Positions 21,401-35,117 of a stretch of DNA of 64,000 nt are shown piece by piece. The stretch's first letter is position 1. The number at the start of each line of letters is the position of its first letter. Source of the stretch: Daphnia carinata. Taxonomy: Eukaryota; Arthropoda; Branchiopoda; Diplostraca; Daphniidae. Under the pieces are notes generated by a model. That model was not told where the DNA came from. It saw only the letters and a program-made list of their open reading frames with translations, and made no database searches. Where the stretch lies: the NCBI RefSeq assembly GCF_022539665.2, contig NC_081336.1, positions 2,480,001-2,544,000 on the forward strand. The letters run 5' to 3'. Position numbers and translations under genes: made by a program.

Positions 21401-24400
21401 ATATAAAAGGATTACTAAAACAGAGGAACGTTGCTGCTCTTCACTGCCTTGTGGTTGATCTGCAGCAATGATGGTAAAAGTGTAGCTAGGTTGCTTCTCT
21501 CGATCCAGCGACACGTTTGGGGCCACCCTTACAACCCCAGTTGTGGGATCTAATCAACATGAAATGTCATTAATTCGTTTCTTTCGATTTCACCAACACT
21601 GAATCGGTTTTACCATCAATAACAAAAAGATCGGCCCCGTCACCCGAGACAAAGTAAAGAATTTGGCCAAACTTTCCGGAATCTTTATCTGTAGCTGACA
21701 CTGTTACTAACACATCTGGATGATGAATAGATTCCGAAATTTTCACTTTATATTCCTTCAATGAAAGAAACAATATTCAGGACGGATGAAATGAATGATT
21801 TATCACTTAAACATCGTACCTCTTCGGCAAATTGTGGACTATTGTCGTTGGCATCCAATATATCGAGTTTGACTGTGGCTAAACTCATTCTCCTATTCTC
21901 TGCTTCACCAGCTATTGCTTGTACTTGGAATTGTAAGCTCTATAGCAACAAAAAGAGAATTATGGAACAGATTATGTGACACACAATCACGTTTTATGTA
22001 CCTTGTTAACCAGTTCTTCATAATCGATACGCCTTTTAAATGTCAACTCTCCCGTCAACTTGTTCAGCTCAATCAGCGTGGAAATATCAGGATCCAGTAT
22101 TGACTTGGCTGTGTTATTTATGGATTCCGTATCGTTCGTGAAACGAATTTGATCGAACAGAGATTCCAGCGAAGTCCCGGAATCGGGCTGTGTGCTTGTT
22201 AAGGCTTCACTCATCGGCTTTTGTTCATCCACAAGCTCGAAGTGAGAAATTAGCAGACCTGTGACAGGATCATGTGCCTACAGCGAAAGGGAAATAAGGT
22301 TATAAAACATTGAAGTAAAATTAACATAACGGAATGCTCTACTTGAAGAGTGAGGAATATAATGCCCGGGTCTTGCTCTTCAACCACTTCCGCCCTGATG
22401 ATAGGATGTGCTGGCGACCACGGTGGTGAGAAAATGGGACCATTATCAGTGTGCGCTTGTACATAAATTGCAACCTCAGCTACAGGGAGGGAAAAAAAAC
22501 GGTTAAAGAGTCATATAACTTCGTGACGAAAAAGAAAAGTTATTTTCTAACACACCAACGTCTGTTTGGTTCGGAAATTCTTGACTGGCATTCATATCCT
22601 CGACTTCAGCCCGAAACATTACGACAGCAGCATTTTCGTGGTCAAGCGGCTTGGTAAGAGTCAAGATGCCGGTAGTTTCCGAAATTCTCCAGATTCGTGA
22701 GATAATAATCGATAGATTAAAAATGAACTTCGTCTTTTAAATACAATTAACTTACGAGAAATATTCGCTTTGGATTTCGTTGCGTAAATAACCCCCTTTG
22801 TTCCTTATCTGGAATGGTTCCGTCAAACGAAATCTTAACTGTGAGCTTGTGTCAGGATCACTGGCCCCTAGAGCCAAAACCTGTAAGGGAAAAAAAAATG
22901 AATTCACAAAAAATAACGAATGGATTTCAAACATCTGAATTTACAATAATGCGTTCAACACCAAAAGTGAATTACCCGAGTTCCAACAGCCGTAACCTCG
23001 GCAACGTGATGAATAAACAGTTGCTTATCAAAATTGGGTGGTTTATCATTGATATCTTCAACCTTCCAGAATATAGATTTAAGTAATTTTGGTTTAATTT
23101 GAATGACAACAAACACACGTCTACCTGTATGGTGATTGTGGCAGTGGCCGTTTGGGCAAGAGGCTGGCCTTGGTCAACTGCAGCTATTGCTAACGTTAGA
23201 AGCGGAGATTCTTGATCCCATTGGAGCGCGCCACCGCGGGCGACCCTAACAATTCCAGACACTTCATCAACAGTGAACCAATCAACAGCTGATCCTCCAA
23301 CAACGCGATAGCGAAGGTTTTCAGTTGGCCCATCTGGATCCGTGGCATTTAACTGAATGACAAACGAATCTGGTGTAGCTCGCTCGACTACGTTGATGTG
23401 GTAATGGCTCTGCTGGAAGATGGGTGGATCATTTCCATCGACAGCCCCCACAGTGATCGTCACCACTGTATCAGCGTGCTGGGGTGGCGTCCCTGAATCA
23501 GTTGCCCGTACTGTAAGCACGAACCTAACCTCACCCAATTCGGTCGCATTGATAGGTCGAGTAACATCTAGAATGCCACTATCGCGACCTATGTGAAACA
23601 GATTGTCTGCGGTATTGCCTGCTATAATGGAATAAGAAATTCTGCCATCTTGTGTCGGCTGAGAATGGCCTTTCCGCATCCCATCTTTGTCGGTAGCCTA
23701 TAAGAATAAATTAAAGTAAAAAAGAGTAAATCAGTTTTAGAAATTGAATTCTGTATCACCTTTAGGACTAGCTGTGGGTCAAAGTCAATGGCTCGATTTT
23801 GAATAAGTCGCCTGTACTGATTCTGCTCAAAAACGGGCGGATTGTCGTTAACATCATCAATTTTAATGGTAAGCGGCACGGATGTTGATTTTCCTGTTAT
23901 AAATTATAGTTTGAAAAACAATTTACGTATTGCAAAGTTAACCAAAACTTACCTCCTCCATCAATGGCCGTATAGGTTAACGTGAAGATATCTTGATCCT
24001 CATAATCTAAACAAGTTGAAAGTCCGCATATCCCCACTGTCAGGTCACCTGTAGATGCGTTAACTGAAAAGTGTTCAGATCCAAACCCCCTCAACTCGTA
24101 ACGCAGTTGTCCGTAAACACCACTGTCAGCATCTGTGGCACTTAACCTTGAGATTAATGAACCTGGTGCTGAATTCTCAACCACCTATTCAATGGAAATC
24201 ATCAGTTATTTTACGTTAAACAATAATTTTTCTAGGCTGTATCAACCTACATTAAAACTATATGAGGGTTCTTCAAATATTGGATTATTATCATTGACGT
24301 CAACTAGAAGAATAGTGAGTGTAGCTGTAGACGAGAGACGACGGCCTCCTCCTCGAGCAATAACTTGGACGACCATTTCCCGCCGATCAGGATTCTCGTA

Positions 24401-26134
24401 ATCGAGTTTGTCAGCTCCAGTAACTTTAATGAGTACAGGTGTACGGCCTGTGGCTGACATCGGATGGACCTCAAAGATGTTATCGGCGTTCCGTAAGGGG
24501 ATCAGTTCCAATCCGAACTGACTATGAACTCCAGTATCGCTATCCGATACGGTCATATCGAGACCAGGCAGCGCCTCTCCAATATCTAGAAACCGACGCT
24601 ACTTCATAATAATGGGTTTCCAATAGAAATTACAAATAAGAAACTAAAATACCGAGATTTTCCGGGATGCCAATTGAATATTGTGCCTGATTGAACACTG
24701 GAGGTTGATCGTTGACATCGATGATCATCACAGTGACATTTTCTACAGTGAAATCGTTCACTGGTTTATTCCCAACCAACTCTGTTGCCTATAATTACAA
24801 AGATAAATCGTAAACTTTTTAACTTTTAAGACCATTATCTCATATTCACCTTTAATCCAAATGAATATGTGCCTCCGCTTCGCAGAATAACTTGGTCTTC
24901 GCGATCAACTGGGTTGTCAGATGCCACGATCGTCGCAGAGCCAATGTTATCATTCATTTTGAATGAGCTAACACGGAAATATCCTAAGGGATCATCGATG
25001 ATGTCAAGCTGTAAATCACGAGGCTGACCCGTGTCTCCATCTCGCACAAGTACTTTCATTAGCGGATGACCAACAGGGCTGTTTTCTTGTATTACGGGAC
25101 GATATGGTGCGTTTAGAAAGACCGGTGGCTGGTCTTGGACATCGAGGACTTCAACCGTTATCGTAGCCGTGCTGGTTAAGGCAGAGCCAGGCTCTTTGGC
25201 TAAATCCTCAGCTTGGAGAACTAACGTGAAACGGCTACTTTCCTCGTAGTTTAGACCACTTCTTGCCGACACAATGCCAGCAAATTTGCCTGGTGCAATA
25301 CGCTGGCTTCGGACGGTAAATTTTTCGCATCCTTCAGGTGATTTCTACGCACGAAATGTCAAAATGTTTATTTTAAATGGCAAACACAACGGTTAGTGTT
25401 TATACCTGTTTCAAGCAGGTCAATTTAATCTCTCCATTACTGCCAGAGTCTGCATCTGAAATGAGGATTTTATTAAAAACTTGGGTGTTAACTCCAACAG
25501 TTTCGTTAACGGAAAATGAATAGGACGGCTCTGAAAATTTTGGGGGGTTATCGTTGCGATCTTCGATGGTGATCTCTCGTCGAATACTGACAATGTTAGG
25601 TTCAGCTGTTGGACCCTTCTCATCTAAGTGATTCAAATAGACAATTTTTGTGTTAAAAGTCAACTGCACATTTTCAGAATGGGAAGGTATTATGGGCAGT
25701 GCATACCAGTCAGAGTAATGATTACTTCTATTATTGCAGCAGCTTCATGATCTAATGCTTTTACTAAAGTTACAGCTCCAGTATTTCTAACAACACTCAA
25801 GTGGTCTCCACTAATGCTGTATGCAACTCTTGACCCTTCAGGGTCTTCTCCTCTCAATCGGTAAACCTATTTGAGAATTTGAGAAATCAACTTGTCAAAC
25901 TAGATTCAAGAAAACCTGTTATGGTATGCCACTTACAATGGTTCCAACAGCTGTGTCTTCTGGAAGTGAAAAGCCTTCCATGTCTCCACCAGGGAGAAAC
26001 TTTGGGGGCAGGTTAACTCCAATATTAAGCCTTCGATTTTCATCACCACCAATTTCAGATTCAAACAAACTTTTTTGACCAGACGAGGGGTTTGCCACTA
26101 GACACAGCAAGAATATGACGAAGCAGTTCAACAT
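18476..26134 (-). CDS. Large transmembrane cadherin, Cad87A-like
   Basis: A many-exon gene (over 20 short introns). The ATG at 26134 starts a signal peptide (MLNCFVIFLLCLVANPSSG). About 13 cadherin repeats follow. Each shows linker motifs such as DVNDNPP, DVNDQPPVF or DIDDHPPQF, a PPxF-x(3)-Y start, LDYE/LDRE and AxDxD calcium-binding signatures. The last repeats are degenerate. A single membrane segment lies at 18765-18839 (IWLLVIGCLIGAMALIAA), followed by a short tail of roughly 60 residues, rich in Ser/Arg, with no catenin-binding site. The stop is at 18476-18478. Order and N-terminus (PPKFLPGGDMEGF) are closest in memory to arthropod Cadherin-87A or 74A. Which of these is uncertain. Such non-classical cadherins mediate calcium-dependent adhesion at epithelial surfaces. 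Confidence 0.9.
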
Positions 26135-27361
26135 TTTCAAAAAACCCCAATTTTGTCAAACTTAATGTAAAATTTAAGAAACTATTGTTCACAAAGCACG
26201 AAGTCCAAAACTTTTTTAAACTCTCACTTTAGTTGCAGAAAACTTTCATCACATTTTAAGGAATGATTGGTCAGGTAACCATAAGTAGTTAAAACAACAG
26301 GAGATAGCGTTAGCCTCTATCGTTGAAGTCACTCGCAGAAATCATGTTGCATTTTCTCAAAATATCACGGCCACTTTTCTCTACCAACAAGAAACGAATG
26401 AAAAGTTTTGTTTATATTACGGGGCGTTTGAAGGCGAACAGTTTTGACGTTAAATTTCGTGGAACACTGCTCTTGAACGTCAATAGTTTCAGACTGTTTT
26501 TTCCCAAATGGCCGATAGAGCAGGTAGGTTGTTACACCAGGTAGTAGTCAACGCTCTTTTCAGCTCTTCTGCCAAGGAACGCCTCCAGCCACCAAGGTCG
26601 TATTTATGTCGAATTCCTTGTAGACATTATGTGCATATAATTCAACAAAGAATTATTTTATGTTTGACTTGGAATTTGCCTCAGATTAGTGCTTTGGACA
26701 TCAAACTGTGTTAGATTTGACATATACAAGCTAAACGACGGGAACAATTCCGCTGATTGTAATATATATAAAGTCGTTTTCCATGAAATACATTTTGCAA
26801 AGTAAACAAATGTTGTACGCAGATTCTGAGGTTTCCTATTGCCCCAAAGTTATTCAACGTTTGATATTAGATCGCGTGCAAGGACTTACCTAAATTTCCC
26901 ATTAAACTGGTTTATTCGTCATGAAAAACCAGGTCAACCACCTGTATAGTAGTATATAGGTAATGCTATAATTAAACTATTTAACAGGTGAATGAAACCG
27001 TACAGGTAAAGTACATTAAAGTTTGGTAGATTTTACGAAGTGAAAACGATCGAACCTGTGGTTTTTTAACGAAAAAATAAAAATACTATGTTACCTCGTC
27101 AAGCCATAGCACTATAGCAGTAACACTGAATTAAACCTTTATCAAAGACGTATACAAAAACCAGCCATCATTTTTCCAATAGGAAAAATGAGAATATTCT
27201 ACTCATGTCTTGAAAAGAAAGAAAAAACAATAACTTATTGCGCAATAAACGAAAAAAGAAATTCGACCAGCTATGTAGCAGTCATCTGATACCACTGAAA
27301 CTTTGAAAGCAAGCAAAACAATGGTAATAAGAGGTACTAGTGATCTCAAAGAGGTCACCCG

Positions 27362-27369
27362 TGACGTCA
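27362..27369. promoter_or_regulatory. CRE-type palindrome TGACGTCA
   Basis: A perfect CREB/ATF palindrome in the intergenic region about 1.2 kb upstream of the cadherin start. One 8-bp match in this length is weak evidence. Confidence 0.2.
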
Positions 27370-27993
27370 CCCAAGTAAACAAATCCATACTAGACGTGCA
27401 CTGAATGACCGCAGTAGCCATGCAAAAGGACGTACGTGCATTTAACACCATCCTTCATGTCCGCCTTCACTGGCCTTCAGAACAGCTAATAAAGGCGATC
27501 GTTAAATAAAGTTAATGGGAATATAGTAAAGGGAAATATTTTGATTTAAAACTTGATGGAAATTGCAGAGAAACCTCCCAACAAAGATCTAAGTACAGGC
27601 TCTTGGATTTTCGGTAACTTTCTAATTGCTGGCTCCTGCTCTGCTGCACAACACTGGCGCTTTCCTCGTGATCAAATTTTGCCGAGCTTCCCGCTTCCAG
27701 CGTTGTAAGGCTGCCAGCGTCGGGGCCTTTTGGCGGGTTGTTTACCCGCGAATGTAAGAGCTCTACGTGACTTTTTGAAAGACAGCAAAGTTTTGATTTA
27801 AACTGAAAAAAATATCAGGTAAAGTAAGAGCATATTTATCAAACTTTTCCTTTCTAAAAAAAAACAAAAACAAAAAAAAAAAAAAAATTTTTCTCACATT
27901 ACTAAAGAACCAAAAACATGTAGGTGAAAGCAAAAATGTAAAGGACAAATTGAAACGATTGGTCTATGGTCGACCTGCAAGAGGCGGAAACTT

Positions 27994-28031
27994 GTAAAAA
28001 TGCGCAAACGAAGTAAAAATGCGCAAACGAA
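27994..28031. repeat. Two-copy 19-bp tandem repeat
   Basis: The unit GTAAAAATGCGCAAACGAA occurs twice in direct succession (27994-28012, 28013-28031), just beyond the coiled-coil gene's stop codon and probably in its 3' UTR. Confidence 0.85.
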
Positions 28032-28067
28032 AATTTGCTATTGCAGATACCAGATACAACATCCTTC

Positions 28068-28936
28068 TTATTCCAAGCCTGGGTCTTGCAAAATGTTGTT
28101 CATTATTGAAGATATCTGATTCCTCAAAGTACTAAATTCTTCTTCCAGTTTTCTACAAGTCTCCCACTCTTTCTCAAATTCATGTATGACTGAACGTAAA
28201 TTTTCATCGATAGTTTCGTAACGAGCCTTTATCATACTTTCCAAGTTCTCAATGATGTTTTCAGTCTAGAGAATTAAACATTAGTAATTTGATTGGCTAC
28301 AGGACTAGCACATAATTTGTTTGATTGCTGTTTGTTTTTTACCTTATTCCGTAGAGCTTCAGAGCATTTCAGAAAGAGTAGTTGGTCTTGTTCTCTCTCT
28401 TGTTTGAGGAAATCCATTAACTCTTGATATTCTTTGTCCAATGAAGTCACTGTGAATTCCCCAACTGATCTTAATTTTCGTGGTTTGTTTCCTTCCTCAT
28501 TGTCTGATTTAGTCACGGGCTCTGAGGTGAGTTGTATTGGAGGCACTTGTTCATTTGAAATGGTGAGCTGCTTGGAGGGAGTATTTGGTTCAAATTCTTT
28601 ATCTGTGGGTTTGTCAACCTGTACATCCTGAGCTGTTGGTTTTTTTGGGGTGGTATTCACACTGAAGTATGGTGATTGACCAGCGATTGAGCCTGTTGGA
28701 ACTTTTACATTTTCTATTCCTTCACTGTCATGTTGCAATAAGAGATTGGTGCTCTCAGGGCTCTGGAAAATATCTTGATCCTTCATTCCTAAAGAGGACA
28801 GGATGTTGTAATCTTCAGAGCTCTCAGCTGAGTATTCTGTCAACATGCTGCTGTTAGCAACACTGAAAGGTCTCTTCCTAGAGCCTGACTTAGGCTGTTT
28901 AAAGATACTGACATGAAGAGGAGAATCTGAATCCAT
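28068..28936 (-). CDS. Unrecognised protein with C-terminal coiled coil
   Basis: Exons are 28343-28936 and 28068-28265, separated by a 77-bp intron, with phase 0 joining and 263 residues. The first two thirds are low-complexity, rich in Ser, Thr, Pro, Glu and Lys, with TP/SP sites such as NTTPKKPTAQD and NTPSKQLTIS. The last 90 or so residues form a long charged heptad-like helix (QELMDFLKQEREQDQ, EFEKEWETCRKLEEEFSTL). There is no signal peptide or membrane segment. A disordered phosphorylatable N-terminus with a helical C-terminus is common in cell-cycle, kinetochore and meiotic-axis proteins, but I cannot assign a family. It neighbours TOP2 on the same strand. It is likely real because the two exons join cleanly and both have coding-like composition. 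Confidence 0.7.
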
Positions 28937-29657
28937 GCTGAGAAGTGCAATGAACTAGGGTAAATGGCTCACATACAAGGGTTGACCCTATTTTCTCGTA
29001 AGGCAAACGTTTAGTATGCTTTTGAACAAGTTACTGCAAAAAAATAACGTGTTTTTATCTACTAAATTGGTATCACACGTAATATAGGAAACTTGAAACT
29101 CTCGATGTGTCAAACCTCAAGGAAAGCCAACCATATAGGCGGTAAACCCAGTTTTCAAATTCAATTCTCACAAACATGCATATCTCAAGCTTTGCACCAG
29201 TGCAGCACTAGTGGTGGTAGGGAGCGGAAACTGGTGGCGCCATATTAAAAATACGGGCCACATGGTCGATTTAGTAAAATCGTTGTTTGGATGCAGAATT
29301 AAATTTAGCTGAATTAAAATTTTTTACAATGATTACTAAATTTTCTTGTGACGAAATAAAAAGTCAATTAGTACAAATGTGTTACTAATCGGGTAAAATT
29401 GACGTTTACTTTGGATTCTCCTTTAACTCTGGCTATTATTAATTGCCATACGGCCAATGACAATTTAAGGAACGAACAAACCACATTATAAAAGTTAGAC
29501 AAATAGTGGATTTTACTTGCATTTTAGTGATTCAAATGGAATTGAATGATAAATGACATACCGAGCGTACAGAGGTTATTGGCTAGATAATAATTTGCAC
29601 AACAACCAGTTTCGAGTATCAAAACGTGAATGCTAGCTCTTGGCGGGAAAAACGGAT
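28937..29657. other. Intergenic: coiled-coil gene promoter and TOP2 3' flank
   Basis: About 720 bp. No open frame of note. GTGGCGCCAT near 29240 contains a GGCGCC core, about 300 bp upstream of the coiled-coil gene's ATG. It may be a promoter element. The part next to 29657 should be the TOP2 3' UTR. Confidence 0.35.
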
Positions 29658-32600
29658 TTATGAAGACATATCTTCGTCACTCGAGAAATTTGCGTACTTA
29701 ACAGGTTTCTTGGCTCGCCCAGTGGTTGCGCGTGGCTTAAATTCAAAGCTATCATCTTCGTTACCATCAGATGAAAAGACTTTCTTTGTTGATGTTTTAG
29801 AGGCAAACATGTCGTCTGAATCGGAATCTCTGGAAGCCTTCTTTTTGGGAGAAGATGCTTTGGGCTTTGCTTTCGATGCAGCAGCCTTTGTTGTTTTCGG
29901 GGCGGCAGCTGCTTTAGGGGCCGGCGCTTTCCTTGGTTTGGCAGGCCCATCGGTCTTTGCTGCTTTTCCACGGCCCCTGCCTTTGGGTTTTACTTCATCA
30001 TCGCTCCCTGAAAGAAAAACAAAGTTGTGAAGCTCTGGAATATTAAGTATAGTTTATAAACCCACCTAACATGATGATATCTGCAGGCGAGTGCGATTCT
30101 GCTTCACTAGTTGTTTTTACCGGTGAGGAGCGAACTAAAGAATCAAATAGATCATCGGAGCTCACATTTGGCGCGTTTGCTTTTTTCTGCTTTTTAGCCG
30201 CAGAACTGTCGTCATCTGAACTCATTGGAAGCCCCTTCGCTCTTTTCTTAGTGGCAGTTTTGGGTTTGACGAAATCAAAATCTTCGTCTGAATCACTAAT
30301 GATGAGGTCGGAATCGTTATCAGAAGCATCTTCTTTCTCATCATCACTATCTAAAACCAACTTTGCAGCAACTGCAGCAGCTCGGCGCACGGTTTTCTCC
30401 CTAAACGCAACAGAATTATTCAATGATGTATGGTTTTGAAGGATATCAAATGTGAATACCTAAGTGGTTTGGCAGCTTCAAGTGCCATGTCAAATTCATC
30501 AATGTCGTCGTCCTTCTCTGCGGATTTGTTGGGCGCAAAATTCAACTTAGTCTGTTTAAGGCCATCCGCATTCTTCGCTCCCTTCTTTCCTTTGCCTCCT
30601 TTGGTTGTCGGGCTTAGACCCAGTTTATCAGACAACGACTTGTTTGATTCATCCAGGGCATCATCGAAGTTATCTCGCTCAACTTCAGGGCTTTCTTTCT
30701 TCAGCGCCCTTTCTTTTTTCTTCTCTTTAGCAATGATTGCCTTTTCTGCTTTTTTTCGCAATTCTGCATCAATAACGGGAATAATGCGTCGACCTTTAGG
30801 GGAAGGAGCGACTTCGACAGCCAGAGCCTTCTTCTTGCCTTTGGCTCCGGCAGGAAGTTTAGTGGACTTCTTGTTTTCCTTCGCTTCCTCCAGTTGTGCA
30901 TCTTCTAGTTCCTGTAATTGTACTAGGAAATTATCAAGATCTTCGCGCCACAAATCTGCCGGCGTTTTCTTCAGGAGAATATCATATTCCTTCATCTTGA
31001 CATCCCTCTTTTTTAGCAGCTCTTCTTTCTTTTCATAAGTCAGAGAACGCATAGGCATATCCAGCAAATAATCATAATCTCCAATTTTTACAGCTCCTTC
31101 TTCGTTTTCTGCGTTCGCCTCTTGTTCCTCTTCATCCTCTGCGTTGACATTGTTCTTTTGGTTCTTTTTCCAGACGCGTACTGGATCAGGGTCGTAGTTT
31201 CTGCGGCGCAATTCCTCTACTAAGACTTTGGCCTGAAAAGTAAGAAGAAGTAGTAATCGTGTGACACTTTAAACTGAATTTAAACTTGCGAGCTGTTCAT
31301 ACCTTTTTGTTCTCAACAATCAAGACATTGTCACATTTTTCACAGATGAATCTGGCCTGGTTTGAAAGTCTTTTTGATTCAGCTTGGAGTACGCCAGCCA
31401 AGTAGTCTTTTCTCTTGACGTAAAAGCCGAGTCGCACAGTGAAGAACTCTTTTAAGATGTCTTCTACAGAGTCGTACATCTTTAGGCAGCCATTAGGGTC
31501 GTATAGCACCATGGATGTTAAAGAGTGGGTTGCTTGGAGTTTAAAAGCCTTGTGAAGTCCCTCGGCTTCAGCTTGTTGCATCTTGTCTTCAGCCAAGGTG
31601 ACGACGAAGCGCACGGTTGTATCTGTGTGATATTCCTTGTAATCGGTAATGAGCGGTGGAGTTTTCTCTGAGCCATGTAACAAAGTTTCCATCACGGATT
31701 CTTTGTAATTTTGAGTCCATACGCGGAGGGGAAGCTCCGTAATTTCCACTTCCGTAGGACTGAGGACCGCCACTTCACCACTGATTACATACCGATGCCG
31801 ATCAATTCTTTCAATTGTTCCTCTATAACCTAGTGGGCGCGAAAAAAGAAAACATAGTTAAAAGATGTTCTTTTTACCTAGTTTTTACGTTAAACTGTGT
31901 TACCCTTGAACCACGGATCCATTTCCCTCGGTTCTTCGCCATCTAACATTCGTCTGACGTTGGCCACGATGTCCCGAGGATTGTAATTCAGAATCTTCGT
32001 CATCCAACCGGTACCAATTCCGTCAGTTCCGTTAACCAAGATCATGGGAATGATGGGAGCATAATACTCAGGTTCAATGCGTTGGTTATCGTCCATCTGG
32101 TGCTTCAATAAAGGATCGTCATGCGGATGAAAAATAGCTCGTGTAACTTTGTTCATCAACGTGAAGATGTAACGAGGGCTTGCAGCATCTTTTCCTCCCT
32201 AAACAATAATTGAATTTAGTTAAGAGCTATGCTACGCCAATTAAGGTAAAACCATACCTGTAGACGAGTACCAAACTGGCCGTTAGGAAGCAGTAAATTT
32301 ATGTTGTTGGATCCCACGAAATCTTGAGCCAACCCAATGATGGTACTCATCAAAGAAGCTTCACCGTGATGGTAGGCCGAGTGTTCGGCGACGGATCCAG
32401 CTAGCTGGGCAACTTTGATTTCTTTTTTGTCGTTACGTTTGATGCAAGTAAAAAGGACTTTGCGTTGACCCGGTTTGAAACCATCCACTAACGACGGGAT
32501 GGAACGCTCGTTGTCCATGTTGCTGAAGAGAACCAACTCCTTGTTGACGAAATCGCGGTAGCTAACTTTCTTCGTGTCTTTTTCGTAGAGATAAAGTTCT

Positions 32601-35117
32601 GGCAGCCCAAGCTCACGCCGTCGTTTACATTCTTCCATCCACGACGTCAGCCATTCTTTGCGTTGTTCAATGTGTTTCTTGCTGAAAGCCATCAGAATGG
32701 CGTAGTCATCCTGAGTTCCATCGTGTTGGAAAAGGATTCGATGGCGGTTCATGTCGGAAAAGTATCCTTTAGCTTCTTGGGACGTGGAAGTACCCAACCC
32801 CTTGTAGTACTTGATACGATAGGTAGGCCAGTTTTCCGTTTTGTTTTTCCATTCTTCAAATTCGGGAAGCGAGTAGAAGCTTTCTGTTTTTGCAGAAGTT
32901 CCAGTTCCTTTGGTGGCTTTAACGATGGGAGTGATAAATTCTTCTAGGAACGGTAAACGCAAAAGCGATGGCCAGTTGTGGTGCAAAAAATTAATTAGCA
33001 GGCCTTTGATATGGGATCCATCCTGATCTTGATCTGTCATGATCATCAAACGTCCATAACGAAGTGTTTTGAGGTCTTCAATAGTTTCGTATTTTTTCTT
33101 ATATTGAAGTCCGAGAATTTTAATCAAATTATTGATCTCGGCATTCTCCATAATCTGTTTATGAGTTGCCTCTCGGACGTTGAGTACCTTTCCCTTAAGC
33201 GGGAAGACACCAAATTTATCACGACCAACCACACCCAAACCAGAAACGGCCAGCGACTTGGCTGAATCTCCTTCTGTCAAAATGAGAGTACAGTCGATCG
33301 AGTACCTCGTTCCCGCATTGTTGGCATCTTCCAGCTTGGGAATACCCTTTAGCTTCGAATGTTTTTTCCCGCTACAGTTCTTATTCAGCTCAGTTTGTGC
33401 CTTGAACTTGGCCCACTGCATTACACCTTCAATGACACCCGATTTGTTGAGCTGCAAAAAGAAAATTGTCATCTTAAATTTCTTTCATGTTAAATTAGTG
33501 TATATTGCCTACCGCAGTGAAGAACTTTTCAGTAGGTTTGCAGGTGGAACCAAAGCTTTTCGCTTGTAGGGTCATATTTTCCTTTGTTTGAGAATCGAAA
33601 GTTGGATTCACGACCAAACAGTTGACGAACACCCACAGATGATTCTTAATCTGATGAGGTTTGATGTTCACGCCACTTTTATTCTTCTTTTTAATGAACT
33701 CCTGCAAATGTTTCGACACGATTTCCGTAATGTAATCGACATGCCGCCCGCCCTTGGTCGTTGCAATCGAATTAACAAACGAAACTTGCTGGAACCCTTT
33801 GTCTGATGGAGCAACTGCAATCTCCCATCGATCGCTGACGGCTTCATACACACATTTGAGTTGGTTGCCATCATCATCGTCTTTTCCCTAATTTGAATAA
33901 TACAAGCGATTACAATTTGGTGGTTCACACGCGTATAGATTTTCGCTTTTGAAAAAAGAATTAAGGAGTATCACGTACCTTAAGGCAGAGATCAACATAG
34001 TCCTTAAAATTCTTAATGGGGAGGCGTTTGCCATTAAGAAAAACTTTCACTCCACGAGTGGAGGCAGCCACATCAAACGCGCGACGAGATAGCAAAGCAA
34101 CCGTGTCTTTATCGAGAGTAGGCATCTGGAAACATATGACATGGACATTAGTATGCGAATTCCAAAATTAGAGAAACTCGTTACTTTAAATTTTGCTAAA
34201 TCGGGAGAGAAAGTAATTTTCGTGAAATCTGCATCAGAATAAGATATGATCTTGGGAGCTCCAGCTTTGTTCATGTTATTTGTCCAGGTCTGCGTAAACT
34301 TTTTGCGTTCTTCTTTAGAGGCTGTTTGTAACTCGAACGAAGTACTGAAGATGTTGCATAATTTTGCACCATAACCATTGCGTCCACCAGTAACTTTTTC
34401 TTCCTCATCATTGTAATTTGATGAGGTGAGCAAATGGCCAAAGATCAAAGAGGGAACGTACATCTTCTCTTCTTTGTGTTCAACAACTGGGATGCCTTTT
34501 CCATTATTGTAAATTGAGATGACATTTCGTTCCCTAATGGATTGTAAAAACACATTAACAAACATTTAATTTTCAAATATTAACTAGACTATTACGGATC
34601 AATGTCCACTTTAATCACATCCATAGTTGGATCCCGAACTTTGTTATCAGCAGCATTGACAAGAATTTCATCAAATATCTTGTACAGACCAGGTACGTAA
34701 GTGATTTCCCTCTGTACCATTCCAACCTCATCTTCATAGACCCACATCACTTCTTTAACAGGCTCCACTGATCCAATGTAGGTATCTGGTCTAAGCAGGA
34801 TATGCTCAAGCTGACTTTTCTTTTGGTAAATCCTTTCCACTGACAGGCGTTTGGCTCCATTTGTTTTGGATGCATCTCCATTAGTTTCAGCTGCAACTGT
34901 GGCAGTTGTAGCTTTATTCATCTTTTCAAATAAAGACTGCAACAGAGAAAGACAATTAGTTTAAGGATTTTCATATGAATGCTGAAAATGGTATGGTGCA
35001 GCAAAGTAAAGTGTTTATCCACATATTAAATTCATTCCATATCTTAGATTTTTTTGGGGGGTGATATGCTTAGATGTTTGTTACATGCCATACCTTAAGG
35101 GGTCCTTCAGAAGCCAT
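29658..35117 (-). CDS. Top2: DNA topoisomerase II
   Basis: Eleven exons: 35094-35117, 34596-34936, 34185-34533, 33979-34125, 33513-33887, 32258-33451, 31904-32198, 31303-31829, 30460-31232, 30066-30400 and 29658-30007. The sum is 1570 codons (1569 residues), typical for metazoan TOP2. The start MASEGPLK comes from an 8-codon first exon. The GHKL ATPase domain has LVNAADNKVRDP and GGRNGYGAKLCNIF. The TOPRIM domain has LTEGDSAKSLA and MTDQDQDGSHIKG. The catalytic tyrosine is in DAASPRYIFT, which is split between exons 6 and 7 with GGKDAASPRYIFT opening exon 7. The C-terminal domain is long, charged and Lys/Ser/Asp-rich, ending KKPVKYANFSSDED. The enzyme passes one duplex through another in the nucleus for replication, transcription and chromosome segregation. 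No break or missing catalytic residue is seen. Confidence 0.98.

Larger units (their letters stand above)
26135..28067. other. Intergenic 1.9 kb
   Basis: This lies upstream of the cadherin gene and downstream of the coiled-coil gene. No open frame looks like a protein. Visible elements are a perfect CRE-type TGACGTCA at 27362-27369 and a 19-bp tandem duplication at 27994-28031. The cadherin 5' UTR and promoter should be in the first few hundred bases. Confidence 0.4.

Noticed and set aside
26323-26714. Plus-strand short frames upstream of the cadherin
   Set aside because: No domain, no splice partner and no similarity that I recognise.
30430-31038. Long plus-strand open frame of about 200 codons
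   Set aside because: It is the antisense shadow of TOP2's lysine/serine-rich C-terminal exon. The translation is Ser/Phe/Leu-biased with no domain.
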